Source: Bacteroidota bacterium
GTDB lineage: Bacteria > Bacteroidota > Bacteroidia > UKL13-3
Reading direction: 5' to 3'
Assembly (NCBI GenBank): GCA_040388375.1
Contig: JAZKBU010000009.1
Span: 1-64,000, forward strand
Length of the DNA stretch: 64,000 nt
Of the stretch, positions 1 through 10,716 are shown piece by piece. Position 1 is the first letter of the stretch; each line of letters starts with the position of its first letter. The notes beneath the pieces were generated by a model. That model saw nothing but the letters and a program-made list of their open reading frames with translations, ran no database searches and was not told where the DNA came from. The position numbers and the translations under genes were made by a program.

Positions 1-1799
1 GAAACATAGCTATTATTGCCCACGTAGATCACGGGAAAACTACATTGGTTGATAAGATCTTACATCAAACACAACTTTTCCGCGAAAACCAACAAACAGG
101 CGATTTAATACTAGATAATAACGATTTAGAGCGCGAACGTGGTATTACCATTTTAGCAAAAAATATTTCGGTACAATACAAAGGTTACAAAATTAATATT
201 ATTGATACCCCTGGTCACGCGGATTTTGGCGGTGAGGTAGAGCGTGTATTAAACATGGCTGACGGTGTATTATTATTAGTAGATGCTTTTGAAGGCCCGA
301 TGCCACAAACTCGTTTTGTATTACAAAAAGCGTTGGCATTAGGTAAAAAACCTATTGTAGTTATTAACAAAGTAGATAAACCAAACTGCCGTCCTGATGA
401 AATTCACGATGCTGTTTTTGATTTATTCTTTAATTTAGATGCAACTGAAGCACAATTAGACTTCCATACTATTTATGGTAGCTCTAAACAAGGTTGGATG
501 GGTAGAGATTGGAAAAATCCTACTGAAGACTTTACATCATTATTAGATGATATTATTTCTGAAATTCCTGAACCACACGTGGAAGAAGGTAATTTACAAA
601 TGCAAATTACTTCACTGGATTATTCTTCATTTACCGGAAGGATAGCTATTGGACGTATTTTACGTGGCAGTATAAAAGTAAATCAACCTATTAGCTTAGT
701 AAAACGCGATGGTTCAGTACAAAAATCACGTGTAAAAGAACTTTACGTTTTTGAAGGCTTAGGTAAAATGAAAGTAGAAGAAGTAGGTGCCGGAGATATT
801 TGTGCTATTATGGGTATTGAAGGTTTCGAAATTGGTGATACTGTTGCTGATTTTGAAAATCCGGAAGGCTTAACACCAATTAATATTGATGAGCCAACTA
901 TGAATATGTTATTCTGTATCAATAACTCTCCTTTCTTTGGTAAAGATGGAAAATTTGTTACTTCTCGCCATTTACGTGACCGTTTGTTCCGTGAATTAGA
1001 GAAAAACTTAGCATTACGCGTTGAAGAAACAGGACAAGCGGATTCTTATTTAGTTTTTGGCAGAGGTATTCTTCACTTATCGGTTTTAATTGAAACCATG
1101 AGACGTGAAGGTTACGAATTACAAGTTGGACAACCACAAGTAATTATAAAAGAAATTGATGGCGTTAAATGTGAGCCTATGGAGATTCTTACCGTTGATG
1201 TTCCTTTGGAAGTATCAGGTAAAGTAATTGAATTAGTAAGTCAACGTAAAGGCGATATGATAATAATGGAGCCTAAAGGTGATTTAACCCATTTAGAATT
1301 TGAAATTCCTTCGCGTGGTATTATTGGTTTACGTAACAACGTATTAACTGCTACTGCCGGTGAGGCTATTATGGCTCACCGTTTCAAAGCATTTGAGCCT
1401 TGGAAAGGTCCAATACCTTCTCGTTTAGCTGGTGTTATGATTAGTGGTGAGCAAGGTACTGCCATTGCTTACTCTATTGATAAATTACAAGACAGAGGTA
1501 GTTTCTTCGTAGAAGCCGGTGACGAAATTTACATGGGTCAGATTATTGGTGAAAACAATCGCCAGGACGACTTAGTGGTAAACATTACCAAAGAGAAAAA
1601 ATTAACCAATATGCGTGCATCAGGAACTGATGATAAAACCCGTATTGCGCCAAAAATTAACTTCTCATTAGAAGAATGTATGGAATATATTCAAGGTGAT
1701 GAGTACGTAGAAATTACACCTAAATCATTACGTTTACGTAAAATTCACTTAAACGAGAATGACCGTAAACGTTTTAAAAACTCAATGGCTTCTAGCTAA
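1..1799 (+). CDS. typA: Translational GTPase TypA/BipA (5' end cut by window)
   Basis: TypA/BipA is a ribosome-associated translational GTPase involved in stress adaptation and ribosome assembly. The frame is open from base 3 and already contains the P-loop (AHVDHGKTT), followed by G3 ([12 protein letters not shown]) and G4 (NKVDK). EF-G-like domains and the BipA-specific C-terminal domain follow, ending in the usual basic tail ([11 protein letters not shown]). About 598 codons are present against a usual ~600, so only a few N-terminal codons lie outside the window. The TTG at base 45 is an internal Leu codon, not the start. A strong terminator follows directly. Identification rests on motif order and full-length co-linearity and is very secure. 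Confidence 0.97.
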   Translation, partial: NIAIIAHVDHGKTTLVDKILHQTQLFRENQQTGDLILDNNDLERERGITILAKNISVQYKGYKINIIDTPGHADFGGEVERVLNMADGVLLLVDAFEGPMPQTRFVLQKALALGKKPIVVINKVDKPNCRPDEIHDAVFDLFFNLDATEAQLDFHTIYGSSKQGWMGRDWKNPTEDFTSLLDDIISEIPEPHVEEGNLQMQITSLDYSSFTGRIAIGRILRGSIKVNQPISLVKRDGSVQKSRVKELYVFEGLGKMKVEEVGAGDICAIMGIEGFEIGDTVADFENPEGLTPINIDEPTMNMLFCINNSPFFGKDGKFVTSRHLRDRLFRELEKNLALRVEETGQADSYLVFGRGILHLSVLIETMRREGYELQVGQPQVIIKEIDGVKCEPMEILTVDVPLEVSGKVIELVSQRKGDMIIMEPKGDLTHLEFEIPSRGIIGLRNNVLTATAGEAIMAHRFKAFEPWKGPIPSRLAGVMISGEQGTAIAYSIDKLQDRGSFFVEAGDEIYMGQIIGENNRQDDLVVNITKEKKLTNMRASGTDDKTRIAPKINFSLEECMEYIQGDEYVEITPKSLRLRKIHLNENDRKRFKNSMASS

Positions 1800-1822
1800 T
1801 AAACTGTTTTTAAATGGATACT

Positions 1823-1856
1823 AAAAAGCCAAAGCATAATTGCTTTGGCTTTTTTA
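1823..1856 (+). terminator. Rho-independent terminator of typA
   Basis: A 14-bp perfect stem (AAAAAGCCAAAGCA / TGCTTTGGCTTTTT) with a TAAT loop and a T-run lies 24 bases after the typA stop codon. Confidence 0.92.
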
Positions 1857-1995
1857 TTTTATATACTATGTGCTATTGGACTAAAAATGATGTGATTATT
1901 CAACGCTCATAACACTACTTTTCTCAAGCAGTATCAATAATACCAACACCATATTATTATAAACCAAACACTTGAAATAATCTTAAAAAATTGTA

Positions 1996-2025
1996 TTGCT
2001 TTTTTTTAAAATAAACATACTTTTG
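1996..2025 (+). promoter_or_regulatory. Bacteroidota-type promoter for tRNA-His
   Basis: TTG (1996-1998), 19-base spacer and TACTTTTG (2018-2025) match the TTG/TAnnTTTG promoter of the Bacteroidota primary sigma factor. The tRNA begins about 20 bases downstream. The stretch 1857-1995 shows nothing else I can support. Confidence 0.75.
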
Positions 2026-2045
2026 CAACCCAACAAAATTAAAAC

Positions 2046-2123
2046 GGTGGTTTTAGCTCAGCTGGTTAGAGCGCCTGATTGTGGTTCAGGAGGTCGTGGG
2101 TTCGAGCCCCATATTCCACCCCA
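2046..2123 (+). tRNA. trnH: tRNA-His (anticodon GTG)
   Basis: The cloverleaf is clear: D-arm TAGCTCAGCTGGTTAGAGC, anticodon stem CCTGA/TCAGG with loop TTGTGGT (anticodon GTG), T-loop TTCGAGC and encoded CCA. The extra 5' G at 2046 pairs with discriminator C at 2120, the histidine identity element. Acceptor positions 5-68 and 6-67 read as T opposite T, giving a tandem U-U mismatch in the stem, which is unusual. Flanked by its own promoter and terminator, so it is a monocistronic unit. Confidence 0.93.
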
Positions 2124-2126
2124 TTT

Positions 2127-2153
2127 AAAGCCTTGATATTTTCAAGGCTTTTT
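2127..2153 (+). terminator. Terminator of tRNA-His
   Basis: A 10-bp stem AAAGCCTTGA/TCAAGGCTTT, 5-base loop and T-run start four bases after the encoded CCA. Confidence 0.88.
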
Positions 2154-2313
2154 TGTTTTTATACCCTCCATTTAGCAACTAATTTCAGCTCATTGCCAAA
2201 CAGTTAATGCCTTTTGTAAAACTTTAAAACAATGTACTGTTTCTATCAGTAATTAAAGTCTAATTTATTACTTTGCACCTTTTAATCTAAAAATAAATAA
2301 ACTTAAATACTAT

Positions 2314-5300
2314 ATGAATATTAAAGCTACATTTTTATTGTTAGCAGCTCTACTTTTAGCAAACTTAAGCTCAAATGCCCAGTATTGTACTCCAAGTAAT
2401 GGAGGATGTTTAAGTCCTGAGATAACACAGGTAACTTTTAACACATTAAACGCATCCAATGTGTGTGCTGGTACGAATGGGTATAATTACTATTCACCTT
2501 CGGGTGCTTCAACCACTACCCTTACACCGGGCAATACTTATACGCTTACGGTAAGTGTAGCTGCAACTGCCATTGGTTCTGTTTGGATCGATTTTAATAG
2601 TGACCAGGTTCTTGATGCGTCTGAGTGGACTCAGTTGGGAACTAGTTTTTCGCCTTCAGCTTCTGTTAACATTACTGTTCCTTCCAATGCAGTAAATGCA
2701 TTAACTAGAATGAGGATTAGAACAAGGGCTACTTCCAACAACAATGGTTCAACAGATGCCTGTACTACTTTTGGATCAGGAGAAACTGAGGATTATGATA
2801 TTACTATTGGTACACCTGTTCCTCCACCTGTTTTAGGCCCATTGCCAACTATTACATCTATTTCGCCAATTATTGGACCTATTGGTACACTTGATACTAT
2901 TTACGGAACCAACTTTAATACGACAGCGGCTAATAATACGGTAACCTACGGAAGTGTAAATGCAAATATAGTAAGTGCATTAGCCAACAGACTGGTTGTA
3001 AATGTGCCTCAGGGTATAGTTAACAGACCTATTACTGTAAATACAAATGGTTTGACTGCTTTTTATCAAAATGCTTTTTTACCTACATTTACTAATGCTG
3101 CACCTATTAATAACTCAACAAGTTTTACCATTCAAACACAGTTAAGTACCAGTAATTTTTTCTATAAAGTTTTACCTATTGATTTAGATGAAGATGGTAA
3201 AATGGACCTTGCAGCATTAAATAATAACGGGCAATTATATTTATTTAAAAACATTGGCAATACCGCTTCATTAAGTGGTAGTAGCTTTGCTCCACCATTA
3301 GTAATAGCGGTTAGTGTGTATGCACAAAATTTATTTGTGGCCGATGCTGATGGAAATGGAAAATTAGATTTTGTACTGACCAATCCGGGTATCAGTTCTT
3401 TTTCTGTTATCAGAAATTTAATTCCTAAAAATACAACGGTATACTCTACTGCCATGCTAAGTGGCAGGTATGATTATACTATCAATGCACCTTATTTCTT
3501 TGATGCCAGTGATTTGGATGGTGATGGAAAGGCTGACTTTGTTTTTAGTAATTACAGCAATTATACAGTGAGTGTATTAAGAAACACCGGTTACCCGGGT
3601 ACAGTTTTATTTGCTCCAACAATTACTTATAGTACCGGTAGTTCTCCTTATGGTATGGCCATTGCCGATATTGATAACGATGGGAAAAAAGAAATTATTA
3701 CCGCCAATCTTTCTTCGAATAACTTAAGCATATTTAAAAACAACTGTACATCAGGAACCATCGCTTTTGGTACTGCTGTTAGTATTCCTACGGCTTCAAG
3801 CCCTTACGATATAGATGTGGCTGACTTTGACGGTGATGGTAAAACGGATATAGTGGTGGTGAATCAAAATATCAATTCTATTTCTATTTTCAAAAATAGC
3901 GGTTCTACGGCTTCCTTATCTACAGCATCATTCAATACACGTGTTGACTATGCTACGATAGGCAGTGGCTCTCCTTCAAACGTAAGAGTAGGCGAATTAA
4001 ACGGTGATGGTAAACCTGATATTGTTGTAGTATATAATAATGCTTCTTACTTTAGTGTTTGGCAAAATAATTTTACCTTAGGATCCATTAATTCACTGTC
4101 GTTACAAACAAGAGTTGATGTAAGTACACTTAATTTTGCTGGAGCTACACCGGCCATTTGCGACTTGGATAACGACAATAGAAGTGATTTGACTTTTGTT
4201 TCTCCATCAAACACATCTGGTATTACCTTTTTTAAAAATCAAATAGGTGTATTCAGGGTAAATACTTTATCCACTACTGTTTTTAATGCAGGTGCCAGTA
4301 TCAGTATTCCTTTTACATCAACCTTAACAATAAATCCAGGTAATATTTTTACAGCCCAACTATCTGATAGCAGTGGCAGCTTTGCAAGCCCTGTTAATTT
4401 GGGTTCTATTATAGGTACCTCGTCTAATACAATAACTGGTACTATTCCCGGCAATGCTATACCGGGCCTTAATTACAGAATTCGTATTATATCTACTTCG
4501 CCCGGCTTTATTTCCGATGTTAGCGCGGCTGTCAGAATAATTATTCCGGCCAGTATTACTTCAATAAGTCCAAGAGTTGCAAGCCCGGGAGCACAGATTA
4601 CGATAACAGGTACCAACTTTAGCCCTATACTGGCTGAAAACATAGTTTATTTTGGTGCACAAAAAGCTATAGTAACCGGTGCCACAACAACAACTTTAAC
4701 TGCTACAGTTCCTGTATCAGCTACTGAGGCCAATGTTTCAGTAACGGTATTAGCAAATATTGCTTACTCATCACAACATTTTAGTCCAACATTTGTGGGC
4801 AATGGAATCATTAACTCTTCAACTCTTGGTGCTTCTACCAGTTTTTCATTGGGAACAAGTCCATTAACAGTTGAGGCATGTGATATAACCAACGATGGTA
4901 AACCGGATATTATTGTTCCTATTAATGGTCCTTCTAACCCAAGTAACAATATATTCCTGAAAAATACAGCAACTGCAGGTATTATTAATGTAAGCAGTTT
5001 TGCAGGTGGTACTGCACAAGCTACCGCAGGAACTGCATGGGCAAGCCAAATGGTAGATTTAGATGGTGACGGTTTAAAAGATTTATTAACCGTTAACAAT
5101 AACGTTTCTACTTTGTCAGTTCAAAAAAATACAACCACAGGTAATGCAGTAAGTTTTGGAACAAGATTCGATTTAACGATTGCTTCAAGTGGAACGGGTA
5201 TTGCTTATACTGATATTGATGGTGATGGTAAAACAGATATTGCCTCTGCAAATTTCAGCACTAACAATGTATCTATATTTAGAAATATTGGCTCAGGCGG

Positions 5301-8300
5301 TGTATTAAATACTTCGTCATTTGCATCACGTATTGATCAAACTGTTGGTTCTGGCCCTGTATTTATTGCTTTTAAAGACATTGATGGTGATAAAAAACAA
5401 GATATGGTAGTAATAAATAATACTGCCAATACTATATTCATATACAAAAACACAAGTACTGCAGGAAGCATTTCATTTGCAACAGCAAGCAGCTTTGCTA
5501 CACAAGTATCGCCACGCGTTTTAACTTTTACCGATTTAAATGCTGATGGTAAAGTAGAGATTTTAGTAACCAACCAAACATCAAACTCGGTTTCTATTTT
5601 TGAAAATACTTCAATCGTTGGTACCATCAGTTTAGCAACAAGAGTTGATTTAACTACGGGTAACGGACCTTGGGGAGTAGCTGCAGGTGATATAGATGGA
5701 AATGGCAAACCGGATATTGCAGTAGCCAACTTTACAGCAGGAACTGTATCATTATTTGCCAATAATTATACTTCAGGAACCATTACTTCTGCTTCATTTG
5801 CAACCAGGGTTGATGGGGCTTTAGGTACATCAACACAACCAACCAATATTGCCATTTGCGATATTGATGGTAATTTAAAACCGGAAATAATTGCCACTTT
5901 ATATGGTAATGGTACCGTTGCAGTTTTTCCTAATAACACACCTACGCTGGCTATAGGCTCAGCACCATCACAAGTTTGTTCGGGCTCAACGGTAGCTATA
6001 CCTTATACAGCTACATTAACTTTTAACCCAGGTAATATATTCTCTATCCAGTTATCTGATGAAAATGGAAGTTTTGCATCTCCTATTAGTATTGGTTCTG
6101 CCATTGCTACTACGTCAGGTACTATTAATGCTATTATCCCAACCGGATTAAATGTTAGCAGCAATTATTTAATACGCGTTATATCTACCAGCCCTGCCGT
6201 TATTTCAGCCAGCAGCGCAAATACCATTACATTGAACAATTGCCCTACTATTACCAGTATAAGCCCGTTAAGTGGCGATATAGGAACAACGGTTACTATT
6301 AACGGTTCTAATTTCAGCACTACGTTAAATAATAATATAGTATATTTTGGTGCAGTTAAAGCTACGGTTACTGCTGCCACCGCTACTAGTATTACTGCTA
6401 CTAACCCTTTTGGTAATAATTATAAAAGCATTTCGGTAACTAATTTAAGTAATAACTTAACTGCCAGTTATAACAAACCTTTTAATACCACCTTTGCCGG
6501 TGCAAGTGCTACATTTAGCAGCAATAATTTCAGTATCCCTTTTGTTGGTATATCCGGTAATACGCAACCATTATCAATGGCTACCGGAGATTTAGATAAT
6601 GATGGTAAAACAGATATGGTAAGTTGTGGTAACAACAATTCTGTCTCTATTTACAGAAACTTTTATTCAATCGGTAATATCAATGTCTCTGCATTTCCAA
6701 GTAGAACTGATATTAATTTAACCAATACCAGTAATTTTGTTAAAGTAGCAGATATGGATGGTGACGGGAAGCTAGATGTAATGGTATTTACCAATTCAGG
6801 TCTTTCTATTTTAAAAAATACAACCACTGCAACAGGTAATATAACCTTTGCTACTGTTATTGATATTACTACTCCTGCTGCATTATACAGTGGCTGTATT
6901 GCCGATTTAGATAATGATGGTAAACCAGAAATAATAGCAACAACATCAACAAATATTATGTATGTATTTAAAAATGCTACTGCTCAAGGTAATATTATAC
7001 AATCATCATTTACAAGAGCAGACATAACTGTTTCTAGTGGTGGATATTTCTGTACTCCGGCCGATTTTGATAATGACGGTAAAATGGATATTGCATTAAC
7101 ATTTGGAAGCAGTGCATTCAATATTTTAAGAAATACCGGAGCTGTAATTGGAAGTTCTTTATTTACTACCATAAGTTTAAGCAATGGAACAAGTTCTTAT
7201 TTCATTGCAGCAAATGATTTTGATAATGATGGCAAAACAGATATTGCCATAGCCAATTATAGTTCTTCTTTTATAACTGTTTATAGAAACAATTATACCA
7301 GTGGTAATTTAACAGCGGGTTCATTTACTTCACAAGCAGCACCTATTACCAATTCAGGTTCATACGGTTTAGTAGCTATGGATATTGATGGTGATAACAA
7401 AATAGACTTGGTAAACAGCTCTCAATCGGGTTATTTAAGTGTATTAAGAAATGTATCGACCAGTACTATTGCATTTAACAGCGCCTACACCGTTTCATCT
7501 ACTACTGGAACTTTGGTAGGAACAGAAGTGGGCGACTTTAACAATGACGGTAAAATAGATATTGCAGCAACCGGTTACGGAAACAATAATGTTTATATAT
7601 GGCAAAATACAACACCAACTTTTTCAGTTGGAAGTGTTGGAACTTCATCATTTTGTTCCGGCTCATCGGTAACCATTCCTTATACAGCACCTTCAGGTTT
7701 ATTCTCATTGGGTAATGTATTTACAGCCCAGTTATCTGATAGCAGTGGAAGTTTTGCAAGCCCTGCTAATTTAGGTTCGGTTATTTCAACCAGTTCAGGC
7801 ACCATCAATGGTACTTTACCAAATAGCTTATTCAGCAGTTCAAATTACCGTATCAGGATTGTATCATCTAACCCCAGCAGCATAAGTACTAACTATACCC
7901 TTATCAATGTAATTGCTTGTCCGAATATTACTTCATTCTCACCTCTTGCAGCCGGTGTTGGTACAACTGTTACTATTAACGGAAATAACTTTAGTACTAC
8001 AGCGGCTAATAATATTGTGTATTTTGGTTCAGTAAAAGCAACCGTTACAAGTGCATCAAGTAGTCAATTACAAGTTACCGTACCAGGTGGTGCTATCAAT
8101 AATCAAATTAGCTTAACCGTAGGCAATTTTACTACCTTAAGTGCTTTGTTATTTACACCTACTTTTACCGGTAACGGTACTATTACAACAGCTAGTTTAG
8201 CAACCCGTGCTGATATTATAACCGGTTTAAACGGAGTGCGCGGAGCTACTTTAGCCGATTTTGATAACGATGGTAAACCCGATATGTATGTAGCTAATTC

Positions 8301-10209
8301 AGGTGCTAATAATATCAATGTATATAGAAACCTTGCTTCGCCAGGACCTATCACCACTTCATCATTTACTTCAGCAATAACCTTGGCTGCTACTAACCAA
8401 CCATGGTTCCAAGCTGTAGCCGATTTTGATAATGACGGTAAATTAGATATAGCAACAGTAAACTTAAGTTCAAATACTGTTTCGGTGTTCAGAAACACAA
8501 CCACCGCAGTGGGTACTATTACTTTTGCCACAAAAATTGACTTTACTTTACCTGCCTCTGCTTCACCTTATGGTATAGCAACAGGCGACATCGATGGCGA
8601 TGGATTAATTGACATGGCTGTAGCCAACTTAAATACAAATAGTGTTTCCCTGTTTAAAAACAATAGCGTTAGCAATAGCATTAACTTTGCTTCTGCGGTT
8701 AACTTTACTACACTTACACAACCATCATCTATTATAGTTGCAGAAATAGATGGCGATGGAAAACCGGATATTGCTGTAACCAACTTTGGAAGCAATCAAA
8801 TATCAGTGTTCAGAAACATAGCAGCCGTTGGAACAATTAATACTTCATCGCTTGCATCAAGAAATGATTTTACCTGTGGAAACGGGCCTTTCTATATGAG
8901 CGATGCGGATATAGATGGTGATGGAAAAATTGATTTAGTGGTACCAAACTATACAGGTAACAACATGACTGTATTACGTAATACCAGTGCTATTGGTTCT
9001 GTTAATTTTAGCAGTAGCAATTTCTCTACCGCAGGCGCAAGTGGTATTAATGCTATTGGCATGGGCGATATAGATGGTGATGGGAAAGTGGATATTACTA
9101 CCGCAAACAACAGTACCAACAACATTACCTTGTATAAAAACAACAGTGTTTCAGGTATTATATCATTGGGTACAGGTATTAATTTTGCAACTCCAAACGG
9201 AGTGGTATCGACTTTTATTTGCGATATTGATGGAGATAACAGACCTGATATATTAACATCTAATAATACTGCAAACAATATTTCGGTTTTCAGAAACAGT
9301 ATTTTAGCTCCAGAACCAACAGTACAGGCAACTACTGTTACAACCAGCTTAATAACCAATACCAGTATAACCGTAAACTGGACCAATGGAAATGGAAGCA
9401 GACGTATTGTTGTTGCAAGAATCATTAACCCTGTAACCAGCAATCCTGTTGACGAAACCAACTATACCGCAAATACCAGTTACGGTAGCGGTTCACAAGT
9501 TGGTTCAGCAAACTTTGTAGTGTATAATGGAACAGGAACTTCAGTTACTGTTACAGGTCTTGCCTTGTTTACACAATACCATTTTAGTGTATTTGAATAC
9601 AATGGAACAGGAGGTTCAGTTAATTATTTAACCCCTACTACAGCCACAACAAATGCTACAACCTTACCGGTAACCCTAGTTGACTTTAAAGCCGAAAAAA
9701 TAGGTGACGATGCTTTATTAACCTGGAGTACTTCAACAGAAATAAATAACAACTACTTTGAAGTGCAACGTGCCGAAGACAATAAAAACTGGATAGCACT
9801 GGGTCAAGTAAAAGGAAATGGCAATGCTACTTCATTATCGAAATATAAATTCACTGATAAGCTTTCAACTATAAACCCTGCTAGTAAAACTATTTACTAC
9901 CGTTTAAAACAAGTTGATTTTGATGGTAAGTTTGAAATATTACCAACCAGAGTTATCCAGTTAAATGATGAAGCTGCTACTTTAGAAATGTATCCGAACC
10001 CGGCTAAAGATTATGTAACTTTACAGGTAAGTGGAGCTACTGAATGGCAATACAAAGTATACAATACCAATGGTACTGTTGTATTAGCAAATGAGGTAAC
10101 TAACAATAATACTACACAGGTTGATATGAATAGCTTGCCTAAAGGCATTTACTTTGTAAAAGTGGAAATGAACAAACAAGTTTTTGTAAAAAAATTAGTG
10201 GTAGAATAA
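2314..10209 (+). CDS. Giant secreted FG-GAP/TIG repeat protein with T9SS sorting tail
   Basis: A 2,631-residue protein. Residues 1-22 are a signal peptide (…LANLSSNAQ). A GEVED-type domain (WIDFNSDQ…GSGETEDYDI) spans about 25-170. IPT/TIG Ig-like domains start near 178, 746, 1310 and 1869 (ITSISP…GT…GTNF pattern). Each is followed by a run of FG-GAP/VCBS blades carrying calcium-loop motifs such as DIDGDGKTD, and the first three blocks also end in a recurrent Ig-like domain (NIF[TS]AQLSD pattern). A fibronectin-III-like domain starts near 2332, then an LPVTLVDFKA-type domain, then a type A T9SS sorting domain from about 2559 (MYPNPAKDYV, KGIYFVKV, KKLVVE). It is expected at the cell surface or secreted, probably in adhesion or glycan contact; the ligand is unknown. 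It stands alone, with a terminator after it. Confidence 0.9.
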   Translation: MNIKATFLLLAALLLANLSSNAQYCTPSNGGCLSPEITQVTFNTLNASNVCAGTNGYNYYSPSGASTTTLTPGNTYTLTVSVAATAIGSVWIDFNSDQVLDASEWTQLGTSFSPSASVNITVPSNAVNALTRMRIRTRATSNNNGSTDACTTFGSGETEDYDITIGTPVPPPVLGPLPTITSISPIIGPIGTLDTIYGTNFNTTAANNTVTYGSVNANIVSALANRLVVNVPQGIVNRPITVNTNGLTAFYQNAFLPTFTNAAPINNSTSFTIQTQLSTSNFFYKVLPIDLDEDGKMDLAALNNNGQLYLFKNIGNTASLSGSSFAPPLVIAVSVYAQNLFVADADGNGKLDFVLTNPGISSFSVIRNLIPKNTTVYSTAMLSGRYDYTINAPYFFDASDLDGDGKADFVFSNYSNYTVSVLRNTGYPGTVLFAPTITYSTGSSPYGMAIADIDNDGKKEIITANLSSNNLSIFKNNCTSGTIAFGTAVSIPTASSPYDIDVADFDGDGKTDIVVVNQNINSISIFKNSGSTASLSTASFNTRVDYATIGSGSPSNVRVGELNGDGKPDIVVVYNNASYFSVWQNNFTLGSINSLSLQTRVDVSTLNFAGATPAICDLDNDNRSDLTFVSPSNTSGITFFKNQIGVFRVNTLSTTVFNAGASISIPFTSTLTINPGNIFTAQLSDSSGSFASPVNLGSIIGTSSNTITGTIPGNAIPGLNYRIRIISTSPGFISDVSAAVRIIIPASITSISPRVASPGAQITITGTNFSPILAENIVYFGAQKAIVTGATTTTLTATVPVSATEANVSVTVLANIAYSSQHFSPTFVGNGIINSSTLGASTSFSLGTSPLTVEACDITNDGKPDIIVPINGPSNPSNNIFLKNTATAGIINVSSFAGGTAQATAGTAWASQMVDLDGDGLKDLLTVNNNVSTLSVQKNTTTGNAVSFGTRFDLTIASSGTGIAYTDIDGDGKTDIASANFSTNNVSIFRNIGSGGVLNTSSFASRIDQTVGSGPVFIAFKDIDGDKKQDMVVINNTANTIFIYKNTSTAGSISFATASSFATQVSPRVLTFTDLNADGKVEILVTNQTSNSVSIFENTSIVGTISLATRVDLTTGNGPWGVAAGDIDGNGKPDIAVANFTAGTVSLFANNYTSGTITSASFATRVDGALGTSTQPTNIAICDIDGNLKPEIIATLYGNGTVAVFPNNTPTLAIGSAPSQVCSGSTVAIPYTATLTFNPGNIFSIQLSDENGSFASPISIGSAIATTSGTINAIIPTGLNVSSNYLIRVISTSPAVISASSANTITLNNCPTITSISPLSGDIGTTVTINGSNFSTTLNNNIVYFGAVKATVTAATATSITATNPFGNNYKSISVTNLSNNLTASYNKPFNTTFAGASATFSSNNFSIPFVGISGNTQPLSMATGDLDNDGKTDMVSCGNNNSVSIYRNFYSIGNINVSAFPSRTDINLTNTSNFVKVADMDGDGKLDVMVFTNSGLSILKNTTTATGNITFATVIDITTPAALYSGCIADLDNDGKPEIIATTSTNIMYVFKNATAQGNIIQSSFTRADITVSSGGYFCTPADFDNDGKMDIALTFGSSAFNILRNTGAVIGSSLFTTISLSNGTSSYFIAANDFDNDGKTDIAIANYSSSFITVYRNNYTSGNLTAGSFTSQAAPITNSGSYGLVAMDIDGDNKIDLVNSSQSGYLSVLRNVSTSTIAFNSAYTVSSTTGTLVGTEVGDFNNDGKIDIAATGYGNNNVYIWQNTTPTFSVGSVGTSSFCSGSSVTIPYTAPSGLFSLGNVFTAQLSDSSGSFASPANLGSVISTSSGTINGTLPNSLFSSSNYRIRIVSSNPSSISTNYTLINVIACPNITSFSPLAAGVGTTVTINGNNFSTTAANNIVYFGSVKATVTSASSSQLQVTVPGGAINNQISLTVGNFTTLSALLFTPTFTGNGTITTASLATRADIITGLNGVRGATLADFDNDGKPDMYVANSGANNINVYRNLASPGPITTSSFTSAITLAATNQPWFQAVADFDNDGKLDIATVNLSSNTVSVFRNTTTAVGTITFATKIDFTLPASASPYGIATGDIDGDGLIDMAVANLNTNSVSLFKNNSVSNSINFASAVNFTTLTQPSSIIVAEIDGDGKPDIAVTNFGSNQISVFRNIAAVGTINTSSLASRNDFTCGNGPFYMSDADIDGDGKIDLVVPNYTGNNMTVLRNTSAIGSVNFSSSNFSTAGASGINAIGMGDIDGDGKVDITTANNSTNNITLYKNNSVSGIISLGTGINFATPNGVVSTFICDIDGDNRPDILTSNNTANNISVFRNSILAPEPTVQATTVTTSLITNTSITVNWTNGNGSRRIVVARIINPVTSNPVDETNYTANTSYGSGSQVGSANFVVYNGTGTSVTVTGLALFTQYHFSVFEYNGTGGSVNYLTPTTATTNATTLPVTLVDFKAEKIGDDALLTWSTSTEINNNYFEVQRAEDNKNWIALGQVKGNGNATSLSKYKFTDKLSTINPASKTIYYRLKQVDFDGKFEILPTRVIQLNDEAATLEMYPNPAKDYVTLQVSGATEWQYKVYNTNGTVVLANEVTNNNTTQVDMNSLPKGIYFVKVEMNKQVFVKKLVVE

Positions 10210-10230
10210 GCTACTCCGTTTATTCCTTAT

Positions 10231-10268
10231 AAAAAGTTCCGTTCATGTTATTATGAACGGAACTTTTT
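10231..10268 (+). terminator. Terminator of the FG-GAP giant gene
   Basis: A 16-bp stem AAAAAGTTCCGTTCAT/ATGAACGGAACTTTTT with a GTTATT loop and a T-run, beginning 21 bases after the stop codon. Confidence 0.9.
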
Positions 10269-10368
10269 TATTTTAATACAGCCTTACCTGATTAAATATT
10301 TCTATTTTCAATCATCGCTTTTATTATTATTGCCAAACGCAATTTTTACTAAACATAACAACAAATAA

Positions 10369-10716
10369 GTGGTCGATAAATTAAGAAAAACGGAAAACCT
10401 GCACGTCATTTTTTGGTTGATAAAAGATATGTTTTGGATGATGGAATTTAAAACGTTGGGCACTATAATGATGTTACCTACACTGGCTATGGCTTTTTAC
10501 GTAACGTATTTATCAAAACAACATGTTAATTTAATTATAGTAAACATTTCTATCGTTTTTTGGATTTGTGCCAATAGCGCTTGGATGCTCAGCGACTTTT
10601 ATGGCGATTTACCAAGATCAGTTTCCCTTATTTTTTTTATAACTGGAATTTTAACCATGCTTGTTTATGTTTGGAGAGCCCATATAAAACCTTATTTATT
10701 TAAAACCCATGACTAA
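10369..10716 (+). CDS. Small three-helix membrane protein
   Basis: A 115-residue protein I do not recognise. Three hydrophobic segments are visible: about 27-46 (LGTIMMLPTLAMAFYVTYL), 52-74 (NLIIVNISIVFWIC…) and 84-104 (VSLIFFITGILTMLVYVW). The frame opens with GTG just after a stop; an internal ATG (KDMFWMM) would remove the N-terminal 23 residues, so the start is uncertain. The gene overlaps the following PolX-like gene by 8 bases, suggesting translational coupling. The product is presumably an inner-membrane protein of unknown role. Confidence 0.7.
   Translation: MVDKLRKTENLHVIFWLIKDMFWMMEFKTLGTIMMLPTLAMAFYVTYLSKQHVNLIIVNISIVFWICANSAWMLSDFYGDLPRSVSLIFFITGILTMLVYVWRAHIKPYLFKTHD

Noticed and set aside
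3162..9461. Several long minus-strand frames within the FG-GAP gene
   Set aside because: They are shadows of the biased, repetitive coding sequence on the other strand and have no recognisable domains.
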